Below are positions 49,415-57,818 of a stretch of DNA of 64,000 nt, in pieces (the first letter of the stretch is position 1; each line of letters begins with the position of its first letter). The stretch is from contig JASJCT010000011.1 of assembly GCA_030065855.1 (NCBI GenBank), positions 1 to 64,000 of the forward strand, written 5' to 3'. The notes beneath the pieces were generated by a model. That model searched no databases. It saw nothing but the letters and a program-made list of their open reading frames with translations, and was not told the origin of the DNA. This stretch comes from Myxococcota bacterium. Its GTDB lineage: Bacteria > Myxococcota_A > Polyangia > JAAYKL01. The translations under genes were made by a program, and so were the position numbers.

Positions 49415-50437
49415 ATGCGCATTGCCCGATACTTCGTTGTTCGCGTCCTCATGCACAGCGCGATGTGTGCGGTCGTGTTGACCGCCATATACGCTGCCAT
49501 TGACTTTGTGGAAGTGGGCTCCAGAATGGACGCACCTATGGGTCGTCTGCTCGGCCTTTATCCCACCCGACTGCCCATGGCACTTATCCATATCCTTCCG
49601 GTTGCCCTTTCCCTCGGCGTCCAGCTCACCCTCTCGTCGGCGCGCCGCTCAGGTGAATGGACCGCCTTGAGATCTGCCGGTATTTCCCCTTTGAAAATCG
49701 CAGGCGCCCTGATGTTTGTGCCGCTCTGTTCAATAGGACTGAGCGGCGCACTTTCAATGCACATCTGCCCGTGGGCGCTTTCAAAATGGCAGGCATTTGA
49801 AACCCAATCCATGATCAAGCTCAAAGGTCAAGGCACCTGGTGTAGGAAGGGGGCGTTCTTTGTGAAGACTGGGGAAGACCAGGATCCACAGCTGGTAATT
49901 AAACGGAACAGGCGTGGGTTACCCAACACAATCCAATGGATCGCACCCCAAGGCAGCCGAGTCGGGTCGTATGTTTGGCACCACCACACGGGATGGCATG
50001 GGCCCATGCCGCTTGCGGGCCCGGCCACTCGCTGCACGACCCCATTACCCACTGCAGGGGCTGCAGTAAGCCAGCCCTTCGGGCCAGTGGCTGCCTCGTT
50101 GAGCGAGAGTGAGATCGCGATCGCCATCCGCCAATTCGAGGCCAACGGCTGGTCTGCTGCATCCCTGAGAGCCGAGCGCGCCCTGCGCGTGGCACTGATG
50201 GCCGCATGCTTCTTGGTGCCACTCCTCGGATTGGGTCTCAGTTTCGGAGAGGTCGCCGGTGGCGCGAAACTCGCAGGTCGAAGCCTGGCCGCGTCTCTAT
50301 CCTACTGGCTCTGCTTAGCACCCGCGTGGAACGGTGCCGCACGCGGGGCTTGGTCGTGGCTTGTTGTAGCGGTGTGGATCCCACTGGTGTTTTTTCTAAT
50401 CGGAATGCTTGCGATTGTGGCTTTTGCGAGGAGATGA
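49415..50437 (+). CDS. LptF/LptG-family lipopolysaccharide transport permease
   Basis: 340 residues with six membrane helices in the YjgP/YjgQ arrangement: three near the N-terminus (VVLTAIYAAIDFVEV, LIHILPVALSLGVQL, ISPLKIAGALMFVPL) with the RSGEWTALRSAGIS coupling helix, a periplasmic jellyroll domain (about 130-250), and three at the C-terminus (ALMAACFLVPLLGLGLSF and two more). LptF and LptG form the inner-membrane channel of the Lpt export machine with LptB. Which of the two it is cannot be said; only one such gene is here, and its periplasmic part is short. Confidence 0.85.
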   Translation: MRIARYFVVRVLMHSAMCAVVLTAIYAAIDFVEVGSRMDAPMGRLLGLYPTRLPMALIHILPVALSLGVQLTLSSARRSGEWTALRSAGISPLKIAGALMFVPLCSIGLSGALSMHICPWALSKWQAFETQSMIKLKGQGTWCRKGAFFVKTGEDQDPQLVIKRNRRGLPNTIQWIAPQGSRVGSYVWHHHTGWHGPMPLAGPATRCTTPLPTAGAAVSQPFGPVAASLSESEIAIAIRQFEANGWSAASLRAERALRVALMAACFLVPLLGLGLSFGEVAGGAKLAGRSLAASLSYWLCLAPAWNGAARGAWSWLVVAVWIPLVFFLIGMLAIVAFARR

Positions 50438-50461
50438 GCCGGATGGAGATCGTCGCTTCTC

Positions 50462-50989
50462 TCATTCCCTCTCGCTAGCAAAACCAATTTTCCTTTTGCT
50501 GGTTTGCTTTGTTGGGCTCAAGAGCTGCCGGATCGCCTCAAAGACCACTTTGAACTGTTCATCGTATTTTTTTTCCATGGCTAGAATCTTATCGGCGATC
50601 AATTTATTGGTGGCCAGGATTTCTCAAAGCTTGACGAACGTCCGCATGATGGCGATGTTGACCTCAATGGCACGCTCACTGCTAAGGACACTGGAAAGCA
50701 TGGCCACCCCTTGTTCGGTGAAAACATAAGGTGGTTTTCGTCTACCTCCATGTGATCTTGATCTTCCAAATTGGAATTTCAAGTCTCTATATTCTTGTAA
50801 TGTAAGGCGAAAACAGAAATCATCTGGAAAGCGATCCTGATTTCTTTGGATAGCCTTGTTTAAATTTCCCGTTTCTACATTGTACAGTTTAGCGAGATCC
50901 TCATCGAACATGACTTTCTGACCGCGCACGAAGTAGATGAGTCCTGCGATCCGCTCGGCCAGGACGATATCCGATTTCTTGCTCATCAA
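50462..50989 (-). pseudogene. ORF6N-domain gene interrupted by a nonsense codon
   Basis: The first 121 codons code for an ORF6N domain (KilA-N-associated DNA-binding type; VMFDEDLAKLYNVETGNLNKAI, RFPDDFCFRLT, YVFTEQGVAMLSSVL and IAIMRTFVKL). A TGA at 50624-50626 stops it. The same frame continues after it for 53 codons, EILATNKLIADKILAMEKKY then DEQFKVVFEAIRQLL and IGFASERE, matching the normal end of these proteins. The TGA stands where Arg (CGA) is expected, so a single C to T change explains the break. ORF6N proteins are often phage- or plasmid-derived. Confidence 0.8.
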
Positions 50990-51252
50990 TCACCTCGTAG
51001 GGGAAGGTACTTGGTCTGAAATCGAAACCTGTGGTTTCAAATGCTTAGGTCTACATCCCGCACTTGAGTGCTGTCTGTTCATGAAGCTTTAGCACCAGCA
51101 AAGAACACACCAAATCAGGATGATGCGAGCATCACCGCGTACTACATTGTGAGGACCGCTATGAACATCGACGGAGATCGGCGTCGGCAAGGGCGCCCGG
51201 CGTCGGGCTCCGTCGATTTCGCCGAAAGTGGGTCACCTTCGCATGGACCGCA

Positions 51253-52485
51253 TTACGATTTTATAAGTGACGCCCATGTCGATTCGACCCGGTCAAAAAC
51301 AGCCTCCCAGGTAAACGACGCCAGAGTGTTTTTGAACGCGATGTCCTCGGTATCAAGTGGCGGGTGCTTGATGGCCCGCGCTATTGTTCGCTCTAGGTCC
51401 AGGGTAAATCGGGGAAGATGGGACGGATCCGGCGTATCGATGCCGATGAGTGGCGGCATCGGCACCGTATCAATGGCGTTGGGAATCAAGCGCATGAGCG
51501 CGTCCACAACGCCGGGCAGGGGGGTCGATATCAGTCGGCATCCACAGGCGAACGCCTCCACAAGGACGAGCGGCATGCCCTCATAAAACGATGGCAGCAC
51601 ACAGAGCGTACATCTGCGCAGCAGATCAGCAAGGGCGGGTTGGGAGAGCTGTCCGCAATAGCGAACTGCCGGATACATGCCCTTGATTTGTTCCCGTATC
51701 GATTCGGCTTCTTGCCCCGATCCAGCACCTGCCACGTGCATTTCGATGGGATGACCTTTTTCGAGGAGCTGATGCACGGCCAAAAGAAGCTGGGGCAATC
51801 CCTTGGCCGGGCTCAGCTTGCCAACGTAGACCAGGGTCGGGACCTGGGGTTCGATCCTGCCCCGCGGGTGGAAGAGGGCTTCGTTATACCCGGCGCCAAT
51901 AACTGAAATGCGATCCTTTGGGACGCCGAGGGTTGTCCCTAGTTGGTCAGCATGGCCTGCGTGGAGTGCGAGGAAAGCATCATTTCTCCTGCATCCCTCC
52001 CATACATCGTCGGCCAAATGGGGGCAAAGTACGGCTTGCCGAAGCCCGGTGGCGTGACACTGGGTGACCACTGGAATGGCCGGGGCGACAGCTTTGATCA
52101 GGGCGCTGACTATCCAGATGTGGTGTGAATGGATGATATCCGGACGGGTTTTTTCAATAACACGTTTCAAATGACGCTGCCACGCGCGCTGATAAGCGTC
52201 GATCTCTGCTTCGGACATGGATGAGAATCGCGTGCTCTCATAGGGCATGACATCGCTCATGCCCGGCACTGCAAATGGGAGTGTCTCAGTGCCGAAGAAC
52301 AGGGGATGCATCTGATCTGGGCCGAGGTCGGCGATCGCAACCGTAGGCTCACTTGACGGCACGCCTACTACCGCGTGCTGGCGCCATCCTTTTTCCGCCG
52401 CGCAGGCCACCAATGCATCGAGGGTAACACCGCTGCCTGTTTGCTGGGGTCGTTGAGAGAGAATGTGGAGAACCGTACGCGACAT
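51253..52485 (-). CDS. Glycosyltransferase family 4 protein
   Basis: 410 residues in the GT-B fold. The C-terminal half is typical of GT4: GAGYNEALFHPRG, LVYVGKLSPAKGLPQLLLAV, HVAGAGSGQEAE, and LPSFYEGMPLVLVEAFACGCRLI with the E-x7-E catalytic signature. The N-terminal half has SRTVLHILSQRPQQTGSG, the usual glycine-rich acceptor loop. The sugar donor is unknown. It stands alone, divergent from the Fic gene, with a common 150-bp regulatory region. Confidence 0.9.
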   Translation of the reverse strand: MSRTVLHILSQRPQQTGSGVTLDALVACAAEKGWRQHAVVGVPSSEPTVAIADLGPDQMHPLFFGTETLPFAVPGMSDVMPYESTRFSSMSEAEIDAYQRAWQRHLKRVIEKTRPDIIHSHHIWIVSALIKAVAPAIPVVTQCHATGLRQAVLCPHLADDVWEGCRRNDAFLALHAGHADQLGTTLGVPKDRISVIGAGYNEALFHPRGRIEPQVPTLVYVGKLSPAKGLPQLLLAVHQLLEKGHPIEMHVAGAGSGQEAESIREQIKGMYPAVRYCGQLSQPALADLLRRCTLCVLPSFYEGMPLVLVEAFACGCRLISTPLPGVVDALMRLIPNAIDTVPMPPLIGIDTPDPSHLPRFTLDLERTIARAIKHPPLDTEDIAFKNTLASFTWEAVFDRVESTWASLIKS

Positions 52486-52549
52486 TTAATACGACTAGTC
52501 ATTCTAACGAGGGTTTGTCAAAACAATTTCCTTGCGAGCCGGCCATGTG

Positions 52550-52561
52550 AAGCGATCGCTT
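52550..52561. promoter_or_regulatory. Fic operator palindrome 1 (AAGCGATCGCTT)
   Basis: First of three identical 12-bp perfect palindromes upstream of the Fic gene, centred 31 bp before the second. Confidence 0.7.
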
Positions 52562-52568
52562 ATTTTTA

Positions 52569-52597
52569 TGGACACAAAAGAAGCGATCGCTTATTAT
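52569..52597 (+). promoter_or_regulatory. Predicted sigma70 promoter of the Fic gene
   Basis: TGGACA at 52569-52574 (5 of 6 with TTGACA), 17-bp spacer, TATTAT at 52592-52597 (5 of 6 with TATAAT). The middle palindrome occupies the spacer and a base of the -10 element, so a protein bound there would block RNA polymerase. Transcription would start near 52604, 34 bp before the ATG. Confidence 0.6.
52581..52592. promoter_or_regulatory. Fic operator palindrome 2 (AAGCGATCGCTT)
   Basis: Middle copy, lying between the -35 and -10 hexamers of the predicted promoter; 31 bp from both neighbours. Confidence 0.75.
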
Positions 52598-52611
52598 AGG
52601 TCAACAGTATG

Positions 52612-52623
52612 AAGCGATCGCTT
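52612..52623. promoter_or_regulatory. Fic operator palindrome 3 (AAGCGATCGCTT)
   Basis: Third copy, just downstream of the predicted transcription start and 15 bp before the Fic ATG. Confidence 0.7.
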
Positions 52624-52637
52624 CCTGAAAGTGAACG

Positions 52638-53798
52638 ATGAAAAGGAAAACCGGAGAGTCCGAGCACAGCACCGTGGCAGGAGAGGAGGTCAGGGCCTTC
52701 ATTCCGTATCCCCTGCCGCCTCGGGACCCGCCCCTGGATCTCGATGGTGAGCTGGCGCCGTTGCTCGCCCGTGCAGAGGAGCAGGTACAGCTTCTCGACC
52801 TGGCCGGCGATCTGGTGCCCTCGATCGAGTGGTTCGTCTACGCCTTCGTTCGCAAGGAAGCGGTCCTTTCAGCGCAGATCGAAGGCACTCAGGCCACGCT
52901 GATGGACCTACTCGAAGTCGAGGCATCAGGTGAGGATCCGACCGATGCTGATGTGGCGGAGGTCTGCGGTTACGTTTCTGCACTGAACTATGCCTGGGAG
53001 GAGCTCACCCGCGAAACCGGTCTCCCCATCTCCATGCGAATCCTGTCCGAGACCCACCGCAGGCTTCTAAGCGGGGCACGAGGATCTCAGAAGCAACCCG
53101 GCGAGGTGCGTCGCTCGCAGAACTGGATCGGCGGCACCCGGCCGGGAAACGCGACCTTTGTTCCGCCACCGCCGCTTCGGCTCAACAAGCTACTCAGTGA
53201 ATTCGAGCGTGCGATCCACGATGAAAGCGACCTTCCCCCGCTTGTACGCGTTGGGCTGCTCCACGTTCAGTTCGAGACGTTGCATCCCTACCTCGACGGC
53301 AATGGTCGCCTGGGGCGCCTGCTCATCACGCTGCTCCTGCGCCACTGGAAGCTCTTGTCGCGGCCTCTCCTCTATTTGAGCCTCTTCTTGAAGACCCACC
53401 AGCAGGAGTATTACCGCCGACTGGGTGCGGTGCGGACTGAAGGCGACTGGGAAGGTTGGCTTTCTTACTTTCTCGAAGGCGTCGCGGTTGTGGCCGAAGC
53501 GGCTGTCGTCACCGCGCGGCGGCTGCACGCCATCGTCGCTCAGAGTCGAGCACGTCTCATGGCCCGCGAAGACGCCACGGTAATGAGCATCCGCCTCTGC
53601 GACCGTCTCCCCGAGCATCCCTTGTTAACGGTCAACCGGGTCGTCGACCTGCTCGCATGTTCGCGCCCTGCCGCCGCCAAGGCACTGGGTGTGCTCGAGG
53701 CCGCGGAGGTCTTGCACGCACTCGATGACCGCAAGAAGAATCGGACCGTCATGTTCAAGGCCTATCTGGACAACCTTCGCGAAGGGACAGAGTTGTAG
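52638..53798 (+). CDS. Fic-domain protein with N-terminal inhibitory helix and C-terminal winged helix
   Basis: 386 residues. The N-terminal Fic_N region contains the inhibitory motif SAQIEGTQAT (S/T-x3-E-G), the central Fic core the catalytic motif HPYLDGNGRLGR, and the C-terminal 100 residues a winged helix (LTVNRVVDLLACSRPAAAKALGVLEAAEVL). Fic proteins transfer AMP or other nucleotide parts onto target hydroxyls, and this class carries its own inhibitor. The helix-turn-helix suggests it binds DNA, most likely the three palindromes upstream of its own start. Intact and of normal length. Confidence 0.9.
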   Translation: MKRKTGESEHSTVAGEEVRAFIPYPLPPRDPPLDLDGELAPLLARAEEQVQLLDLAGDLVPSIEWFVYAFVRKEAVLSAQIEGTQATLMDLLEVEASGEDPTDADVAEVCGYVSALNYAWEELTRETGLPISMRILSETHRRLLSGARGSQKQPGEVRRSQNWIGGTRPGNATFVPPPPLRLNKLLSEFERAIHDESDLPPLVRVGLLHVQFETLHPYLDGNGRLGRLLITLLLRHWKLLSRPLLYLSLFLKTHQQEYYRRLGAVRTEGDWEGWLSYFLEGVAVVAEAAVVTARRLHAIVAQSRARLMAREDATVMSIRLCDRLPEHPLLTVNRVVDLLACSRPAAAKALGVLEAAEVLHALDDRKKNRTVMFKAYLDNLREGTEL

Positions 53799-53896
53799 GG
53801 AGATGCCTGTCTTGCTTGAAAAAGCTGCACCGATATGGTGAAACTATCCGAGCAGATTTCGATAGCGGCATCGCGACAAAGAAAGCACTAGCTGTA

Positions 53897-55255
53897 ATGA
53901 AACATATTGCCTTTGTATCAATCCTCGTTCTTTTAGTGGGATGCGGGGCCACGCCAATGCCCAAAGATACATCACCCCCTGAGGATCCCTCTGTAAAGCC
54001 TAAGGCCGGGGAAGATGGGCTAAGTGCTGCAGCGCTCAAAAGAAAAGAAGCCATCGCCAACGCTATTGATGCGTTTCGAACAGCGGTCAATGGCGGCGCG
54101 CCAGAGCAGGAGGTTCCCGACAGGGCGTCGGCCCGCGAGACACTACTGGAGGCTGGCACAGACGGGGCATTGGCGCTTAAGGAGGCATTGAGAGCGCTCG
54201 ATGCAGAGGAAAAAGAAGACGATGGGTTCAAAATGGCCGCCTCCCTGCTTCTTTGGGAGATCGGCGGTGTAGAAGAAGCCCAGGCAATCGGGGAGATTTG
54301 GGATACGATTCCGCTGACCATCGATTTCGGAGATGTCTTCTGGTCCACATTGGCAGCCGCGAAAACCAGCAATCCAGATGCCCTGCCCATGCTCGAAGCC
54401 AGCCTGAAAAGCCGAAATGGGGCTGTTTTTATACCCAAGGCGTCAATGCGAATTGCTTGGCCCCTGACAAGCGAGATATTGTGGGGCACTTACGGTCCAG
54501 ATGGACATGCCGTCCTAGGGAAAATTTTAAAGACATCGCAAAACACAACCGCGATTGCCGCGGCCATTCGCATCCTATCAAAGGCCGGCCATCTAGAGGC
54601 CCTCCCGGAAATGAGGCATCTGGCGAAAACCGGCCTTGGACGGATCAAGCTCGAGGCACTGATGGCTTTGGGAAGATATGGCCATCCCGATGACTTTGAG
54701 ATACTGATTTCAGAGCTGTCTTCAGATCGGCCGGATTACATCACCACTGCTATCGACGCCCTCAAAGAATACGGGGATCTCCGTGCAACCGAATATTTGA
54801 TCCCACTGACGGTATCGGATCAACCCGTTGTTCGGTCGTCTGCGCTTTCAGGGATGTTTTACCTACTCACGCCCGATGCCCTTGCTGCCGCACATACCTG
54901 CAGAAAAAGAGACAAAGACCCCAATAGAAAACAACAATGCAGGGGATTTGTGGACGCCGCGCTCAAGGAACTGGACCTTACGTGGCCCCACTATGCAGCC
55001 AAAAAGCCGGAAGATAAAAAAACCCTCGTGCTGCAAATCCACAACAAAAGGCAAGCAGATTACCAGCATCAACCAGGAGACGATCCCCCCGAAGGTATGG
55101 ACGCGTTACTTAAAGCGCGAGCAGCACTCTATGCCCGTGTTTCCATGAAGTCTTTCGAAGACGTAGATACCTTCAACGAAAGGATCAAGCATCTATCTCG
55201 CCGACGGTATCGAGAGACACCTGGCATCTGTGATGGGGTGATCCCGACAAACTGA
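53897..55255 (+). CDS. Lipoprotein with HEAT-like repeats
   Basis: 452 residues. Start at MKHIAF, with a lipobox VGCG (LVLLVGC). After a Pro/Glu/Lys-rich linker come helical repeats of about 30-40 residues (ARETLLEAGTDGALALKEAL, AAAIRILSKAGHLEALPEM, LMALGRYGHPDDFEILISEL, AIDALKEYGDLRATEYLIPL), typical of HEAT/ARM-like solenoids used for protein binding. No enzyme motif. It stands between the Fic gene and the DsbA-like lipoproteins. The function is unknown. Confidence 0.7.
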   Translation: MKHIAFVSILVLLVGCGATPMPKDTSPPEDPSVKPKAGEDGLSAAALKRKEAIANAIDAFRTAVNGGAPEQEVPDRASARETLLEAGTDGALALKEALRALDAEEKEDDGFKMAASLLLWEIGGVEEAQAIGEIWDTIPLTIDFGDVFWSTLAAAKTSNPDALPMLEASLKSRNGAVFIPKASMRIAWPLTSEILWGTYGPDGHAVLGKILKTSQNTTAIAAAIRILSKAGHLEALPEMRHLAKTGLGRIKLEALMALGRYGHPDDFEILISELSSDRPDYITTAIDALKEYGDLRATEYLIPLTVSDQPVVRSSALSGMFYLLTPDALAAAHTCRKRDKDPNRKQQCRGFVDAALKELDLTWPHYAAKKPEDKKTLVLQIHNKRQADYQHQPGDDPPEGMDALLKARAALYARVSMKSFEDVDTFNERIKHLSRRRYRETPGICDGVIPTN

Positions 55256-55327
55256 CATTTTGCGAGGGGTCCGCCCACATCGAATTTTATGGGATTGCCG
55301 CTACCAAAGTATGGTATCCTCGCTTTT

Positions 55328-56119
55328 ATGATGTCTATAATAGAAATGTATTCTCATATAGTATTGAGATGTCTTGTTATTGCGCCATTTGCTTATTGTG
55401 GCGCGTCTTGCGTGCCGATCGATAATGGAGACGCACCGATCAATACAGACCCCTCAGACTCGGATACTGCCACAGACACCGAACCGGTTGACACAGAAGA
55501 AGAAGCGGATTTTTGTAATTCAGATGCGTACGCAGCATTTCTCGCCGCGGTGCCACATGTTTTCAACAACGCCGACGCGCCCTACCTGGGCAATAGTGTA
55601 GATCCAATGGTTGTGATCACCGGGTTCTCGTATTTCAGATGTCCCCACTGCCATAACGCCGCGGTCCTGCTAGACGAGTTGATGGCCGATCCCGAATATG
55701 CAGCCCATGTAGCGTACTACTTTCGCCACTACAGCTTGTCAATGACGCCGGGGTCGATCGGGTATTCGAGCCATCTGGCCGCCTATGCCGCCCACATGCA
55801 GGGGAAGTTCTGGTACCTACACGATTGGATGTTTTCCCAATACGACGAGGCCTTGGGGCAATACACGTATAAAATCGAGGATGTGTTTCGCGTCGCTGCT
55901 GACGGTGGTCTCGATATGGGTGTGTTCGACGCGGATTACAACTCAGACGCGGGCGTGGCGCAATTGGTATTTGATAAGGCAGAAGGCAAAGATGCCGGTA
56001 TGACCGGCACCCCGTCCCTCTTTGTAAACGGCGTGAAAATAAAACCCTGGCGGAACACCCCAAAGGTTGTGGATTGCCTACTTGAGGATTCATATTTTAA
56101 CGCACACAATGGAGAATAG
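55328..56119 (+). CDS. DsbA-like thioredoxin-fold lipoprotein (CPHC)
   Basis: About 263 residues depending on start. The Cys after a hydrophobic leader (APFAYCGASC) suggests a lipoprotein, with an acidic Asp/Thr/Glu linker (NTDPSDSDTATDTEPVDTEE). The thioredoxin-fold body has the redox centre YFRCPHCHNAAVLLDEL and the later TGTPSLFVNGVKI segment with the cis-Pro loop (T-P). Such proteins use the CPHC pair to oxidise or reduce thiols in the periplasm. A near copy follows directly downstream. Confidence 0.8.
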   Translation: MMSIIEMYSHIVLRCLVIAPFAYCGASCVPIDNGDAPINTDPSDSDTATDTEPVDTEEEADFCNSDAYAAFLAAVPHVFNNADAPYLGNSVDPMVVITGFSYFRCPHCHNAAVLLDELMADPEYAAHVAYYFRHYSLSMTPGSIGYSSHLAAYAAHMQGKFWYLHDWMFSQYDEALGQYTYKIEDVFRVAADGGLDMGVFDADYNSDAGVAQLVFDKAEGKDAGMTGTPSLFVNGVKIKPWRNTPKVVDCLLEDSYFNAHNGE

Positions 56120-56121
56120 CC

Positions 56122-57075
56122 GTGTCGTATAGACCCATTTTGCTTTGGGCGTGCATCCTGGTCCTTGTGGTGGCAGCTGGGTGTTGGCAATCCATAGACG
56201 AGTATTTTGAACCTTCCGGCGACTTGGATACGGCGTCTTCCTCTGATGCGGATACGGAAACCAACCAAGAGGAAGAATGTATCATAGAAGATACAGATCC
56301 CTGCACAGATGGGGGCACGGATGTGGATACTGATGCGGACACTGACACCGATGCTGATACTGACACCGACACCGATGCAGACACTGACACCGACACTGAC
56401 ACTGACACCGATACCGATACAGAGACCGATGTTTTCGAGGCGTGCATTTACCCCAATACTCACATTTCGTGTAAGATAATTAATGAGGAAGGGAATACCG
56501 AGACGATAATTGCTAACCCCCCATTTCCCGCCTATCCCTTTGAAAACAGCGGCACGCCGTCCATGGGCAATGCAACCAATCCAGACGCGGTCGTGACCTT
56601 GTTTTCATACTTCCTCTGCCCCCATTGCAAAACGTTTGCCGCTGTATTTCAAGGATATGCAGAGAATCCCGCATACAAAGACCGCGTCGCGTTTCATTAT
56701 CGGAACTATCTTATCAACTCGAAGGCCAAGCCCAATCACCAGGCAGCTCAGGCAGCCCATCTACAGGGTGCGTTTTGGCAGATGCACGATTGGAACTTTG
56801 GAGAGACGAGCAGCTCGGCCGAGGATGACATCTTTGCAGCTGCCCAATCCTTTGGCCTCGATATGGCGACGTTCGCGACCGATTACAACTCAGACGAGAC
56901 CCAGGCAGTTTTGGATGGGGACAACGCCGAGGGCAAAGAAGCGATTAGACACAATGCTCAGGCGCCCTGCCTTTGGCTCGGAACGCCGACCGTGTTTATC
57001 AATGGGGTGAAAATCAGCCCCCGGTCAAATATTCCCAAGGTACTCGACTGCATTCTCGGGCATTCTTCCCCGTAA
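56122..57075 (+). CDS. DsbA-like thioredoxin-fold lipoprotein with Asp-Thr repeat linker
   Basis: 317 residues, GTG start two bases after the previous stop. A lipobox AAGC follows LVLVVAAGC. The linker is an Asp-Thr repeat (about residues 66-108, DTDADTDTDADT type), far longer than in the first copy. The thioredoxin body matches the neighbour: YFLCPHCKTFAAVF, AFHYRNYLINSKAKPNH and LGTPTVFINGVKI. The two are tandem paralogues. The Asp-Thr tract is coded by a short DNA repeat (GACACTGACACCGA and variants), which could vary in length. Confidence 0.82.
   Translation: MSYRPILLWACILVLVVAAGCWQSIDEYFEPSGDLDTASSSDADTETNQEEECIIEDTDPCTDGGTDVDTDADTDTDADTDTDTDADTDTDTDTDTDTDTETDVFEACIYPNTHISCKIINEEGNTETIIANPPFPAYPFENSGTPSMGNATNPDAVVTLFSYFLCPHCKTFAAVFQGYAENPAYKDRVAFHYRNYLINSKAKPNHQAAQAAHLQGAFWQMHDWNFGETSSSAEDDIFAAAQSFGLDMATFATDYNSDETQAVLDGDNAEGKEAIRHNAQAPCLWLGTPTVFINGVKISPRSNIPKVLDCILGHSSP
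56322..56430. repeat. Coding repeat for the Asp-Thr linker
   Basis: Imperfect tandem 6-bp units GA(C/T)AC(C/T) (GACACTGACACCGATAC...), coding alternate Asp and Thr with occasional Ala. A similar but shorter linker exists in the upstream paralogue. Confidence 0.7.
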
Positions 57076-57099
57076 GGCACTTTTTGGGTTGGCGAGGGT

Positions 57100-57792
57100 A
57101 TGGCACGGGGCATCTTCATCACAGGAACAAGTACGGGTGTGGGCAAGACCGTCGTGGCGCGTGCCATTATTCGAGCATTTGTGCGCCTGGGGTATCGGGT
57201 CGCGGTTGCAAAACCGGTTGAGAGCGGCGCCGAGATCGTAAATGGCCAGCTGGCGCCTGCTGATGCCCTGGCCCTGCGAACGGCCGCTTCTGAATCCATA
57301 CCGATCCAGGACATCTGTGAATATTGCTTTCCAAGTCCGGTTTCTCCCCATGTGGCTGCTGATCTTGCGGGCGAAAAAATTGAGGCCGACCTTATCCTAG
57401 CAATGCTCGACCGCCGGGCTGAAGGCGCGGATTTGATTGTGGCGGAAGGTGCGGGGGGGCTGCTCGTACCCCTGTCGGGCGACGTATTGTATGCCGATGT
57501 TATTGCACGGACTGGATTTGAATTGGTCATCGTCGCACCCAATGTCTTGGGTGCGATCAACACAACCCTGTTGACCATCGAGGCGGCCAGAAAGCGGCGC
57601 ATCCGAGTGGCGGGCGTTGTGTTGAACCGCACACCTGCCCTCAGTTTGGGCAATGCAGGGGCCATCGCCCGTCACGGGCGGGTCCCTATTCTGGGGGAAA
57701 TGCCAGATATGCCAACGACAGATGACGATATCCTCGCCGACCTGGCCGAATCGCACATTTCACTGGACGCGCTGGCCGGCGATAGCGCGTGA
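57100..57792 (+). CDS. bioD: Dethiobiotin synthetase BioD
   Basis: 230 residues. P loop GTSTGVGKTVVARAI, the KPVESGA substrate segment, EGAGGLLVPL and the VAGVVLN strand identify it. BioD closes the ureido ring of dethiobiotin from 7,8-diaminononanoate using ATP and CO2. No other biotin genes flank it. It begins 25 bp after the DsbA-like lipoprotein and converges on the DUF4143 gene, with about 26 bp between stops. Confidence 0.93.
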   Translation: MARGIFITGTSTGVGKTVVARAIIRAFVRLGYRVAVAKPVESGAEIVNGQLAPADALALRTAASESIPIQDICEYCFPSPVSPHVAADLAGEKIEADLILAMLDRRAEGADLIVAEGAGGLLVPLSGDVLYADVIARTGFELVIVAPNVLGAINTTLLTIEAARKRRIRVAGVVLNRTPALSLGNAGAIARHGRVPILGEMPDMPTTDDDILADLAESHISLDALAGDSA

Positions 57793-57818
57793 TGCGTGTT
57801 TGCCGTTCAGCAAAGGGT

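Noticed and set aside
52550-52623. The palindromes as chance copies of the cyanobacterial HIP1 octamer (GCGATCGC).
   Set aside because: Three copies with equal flanks, exact 31-bp spacing and position over a promoter are unlikely by chance, and I noticed no other copy in the window.
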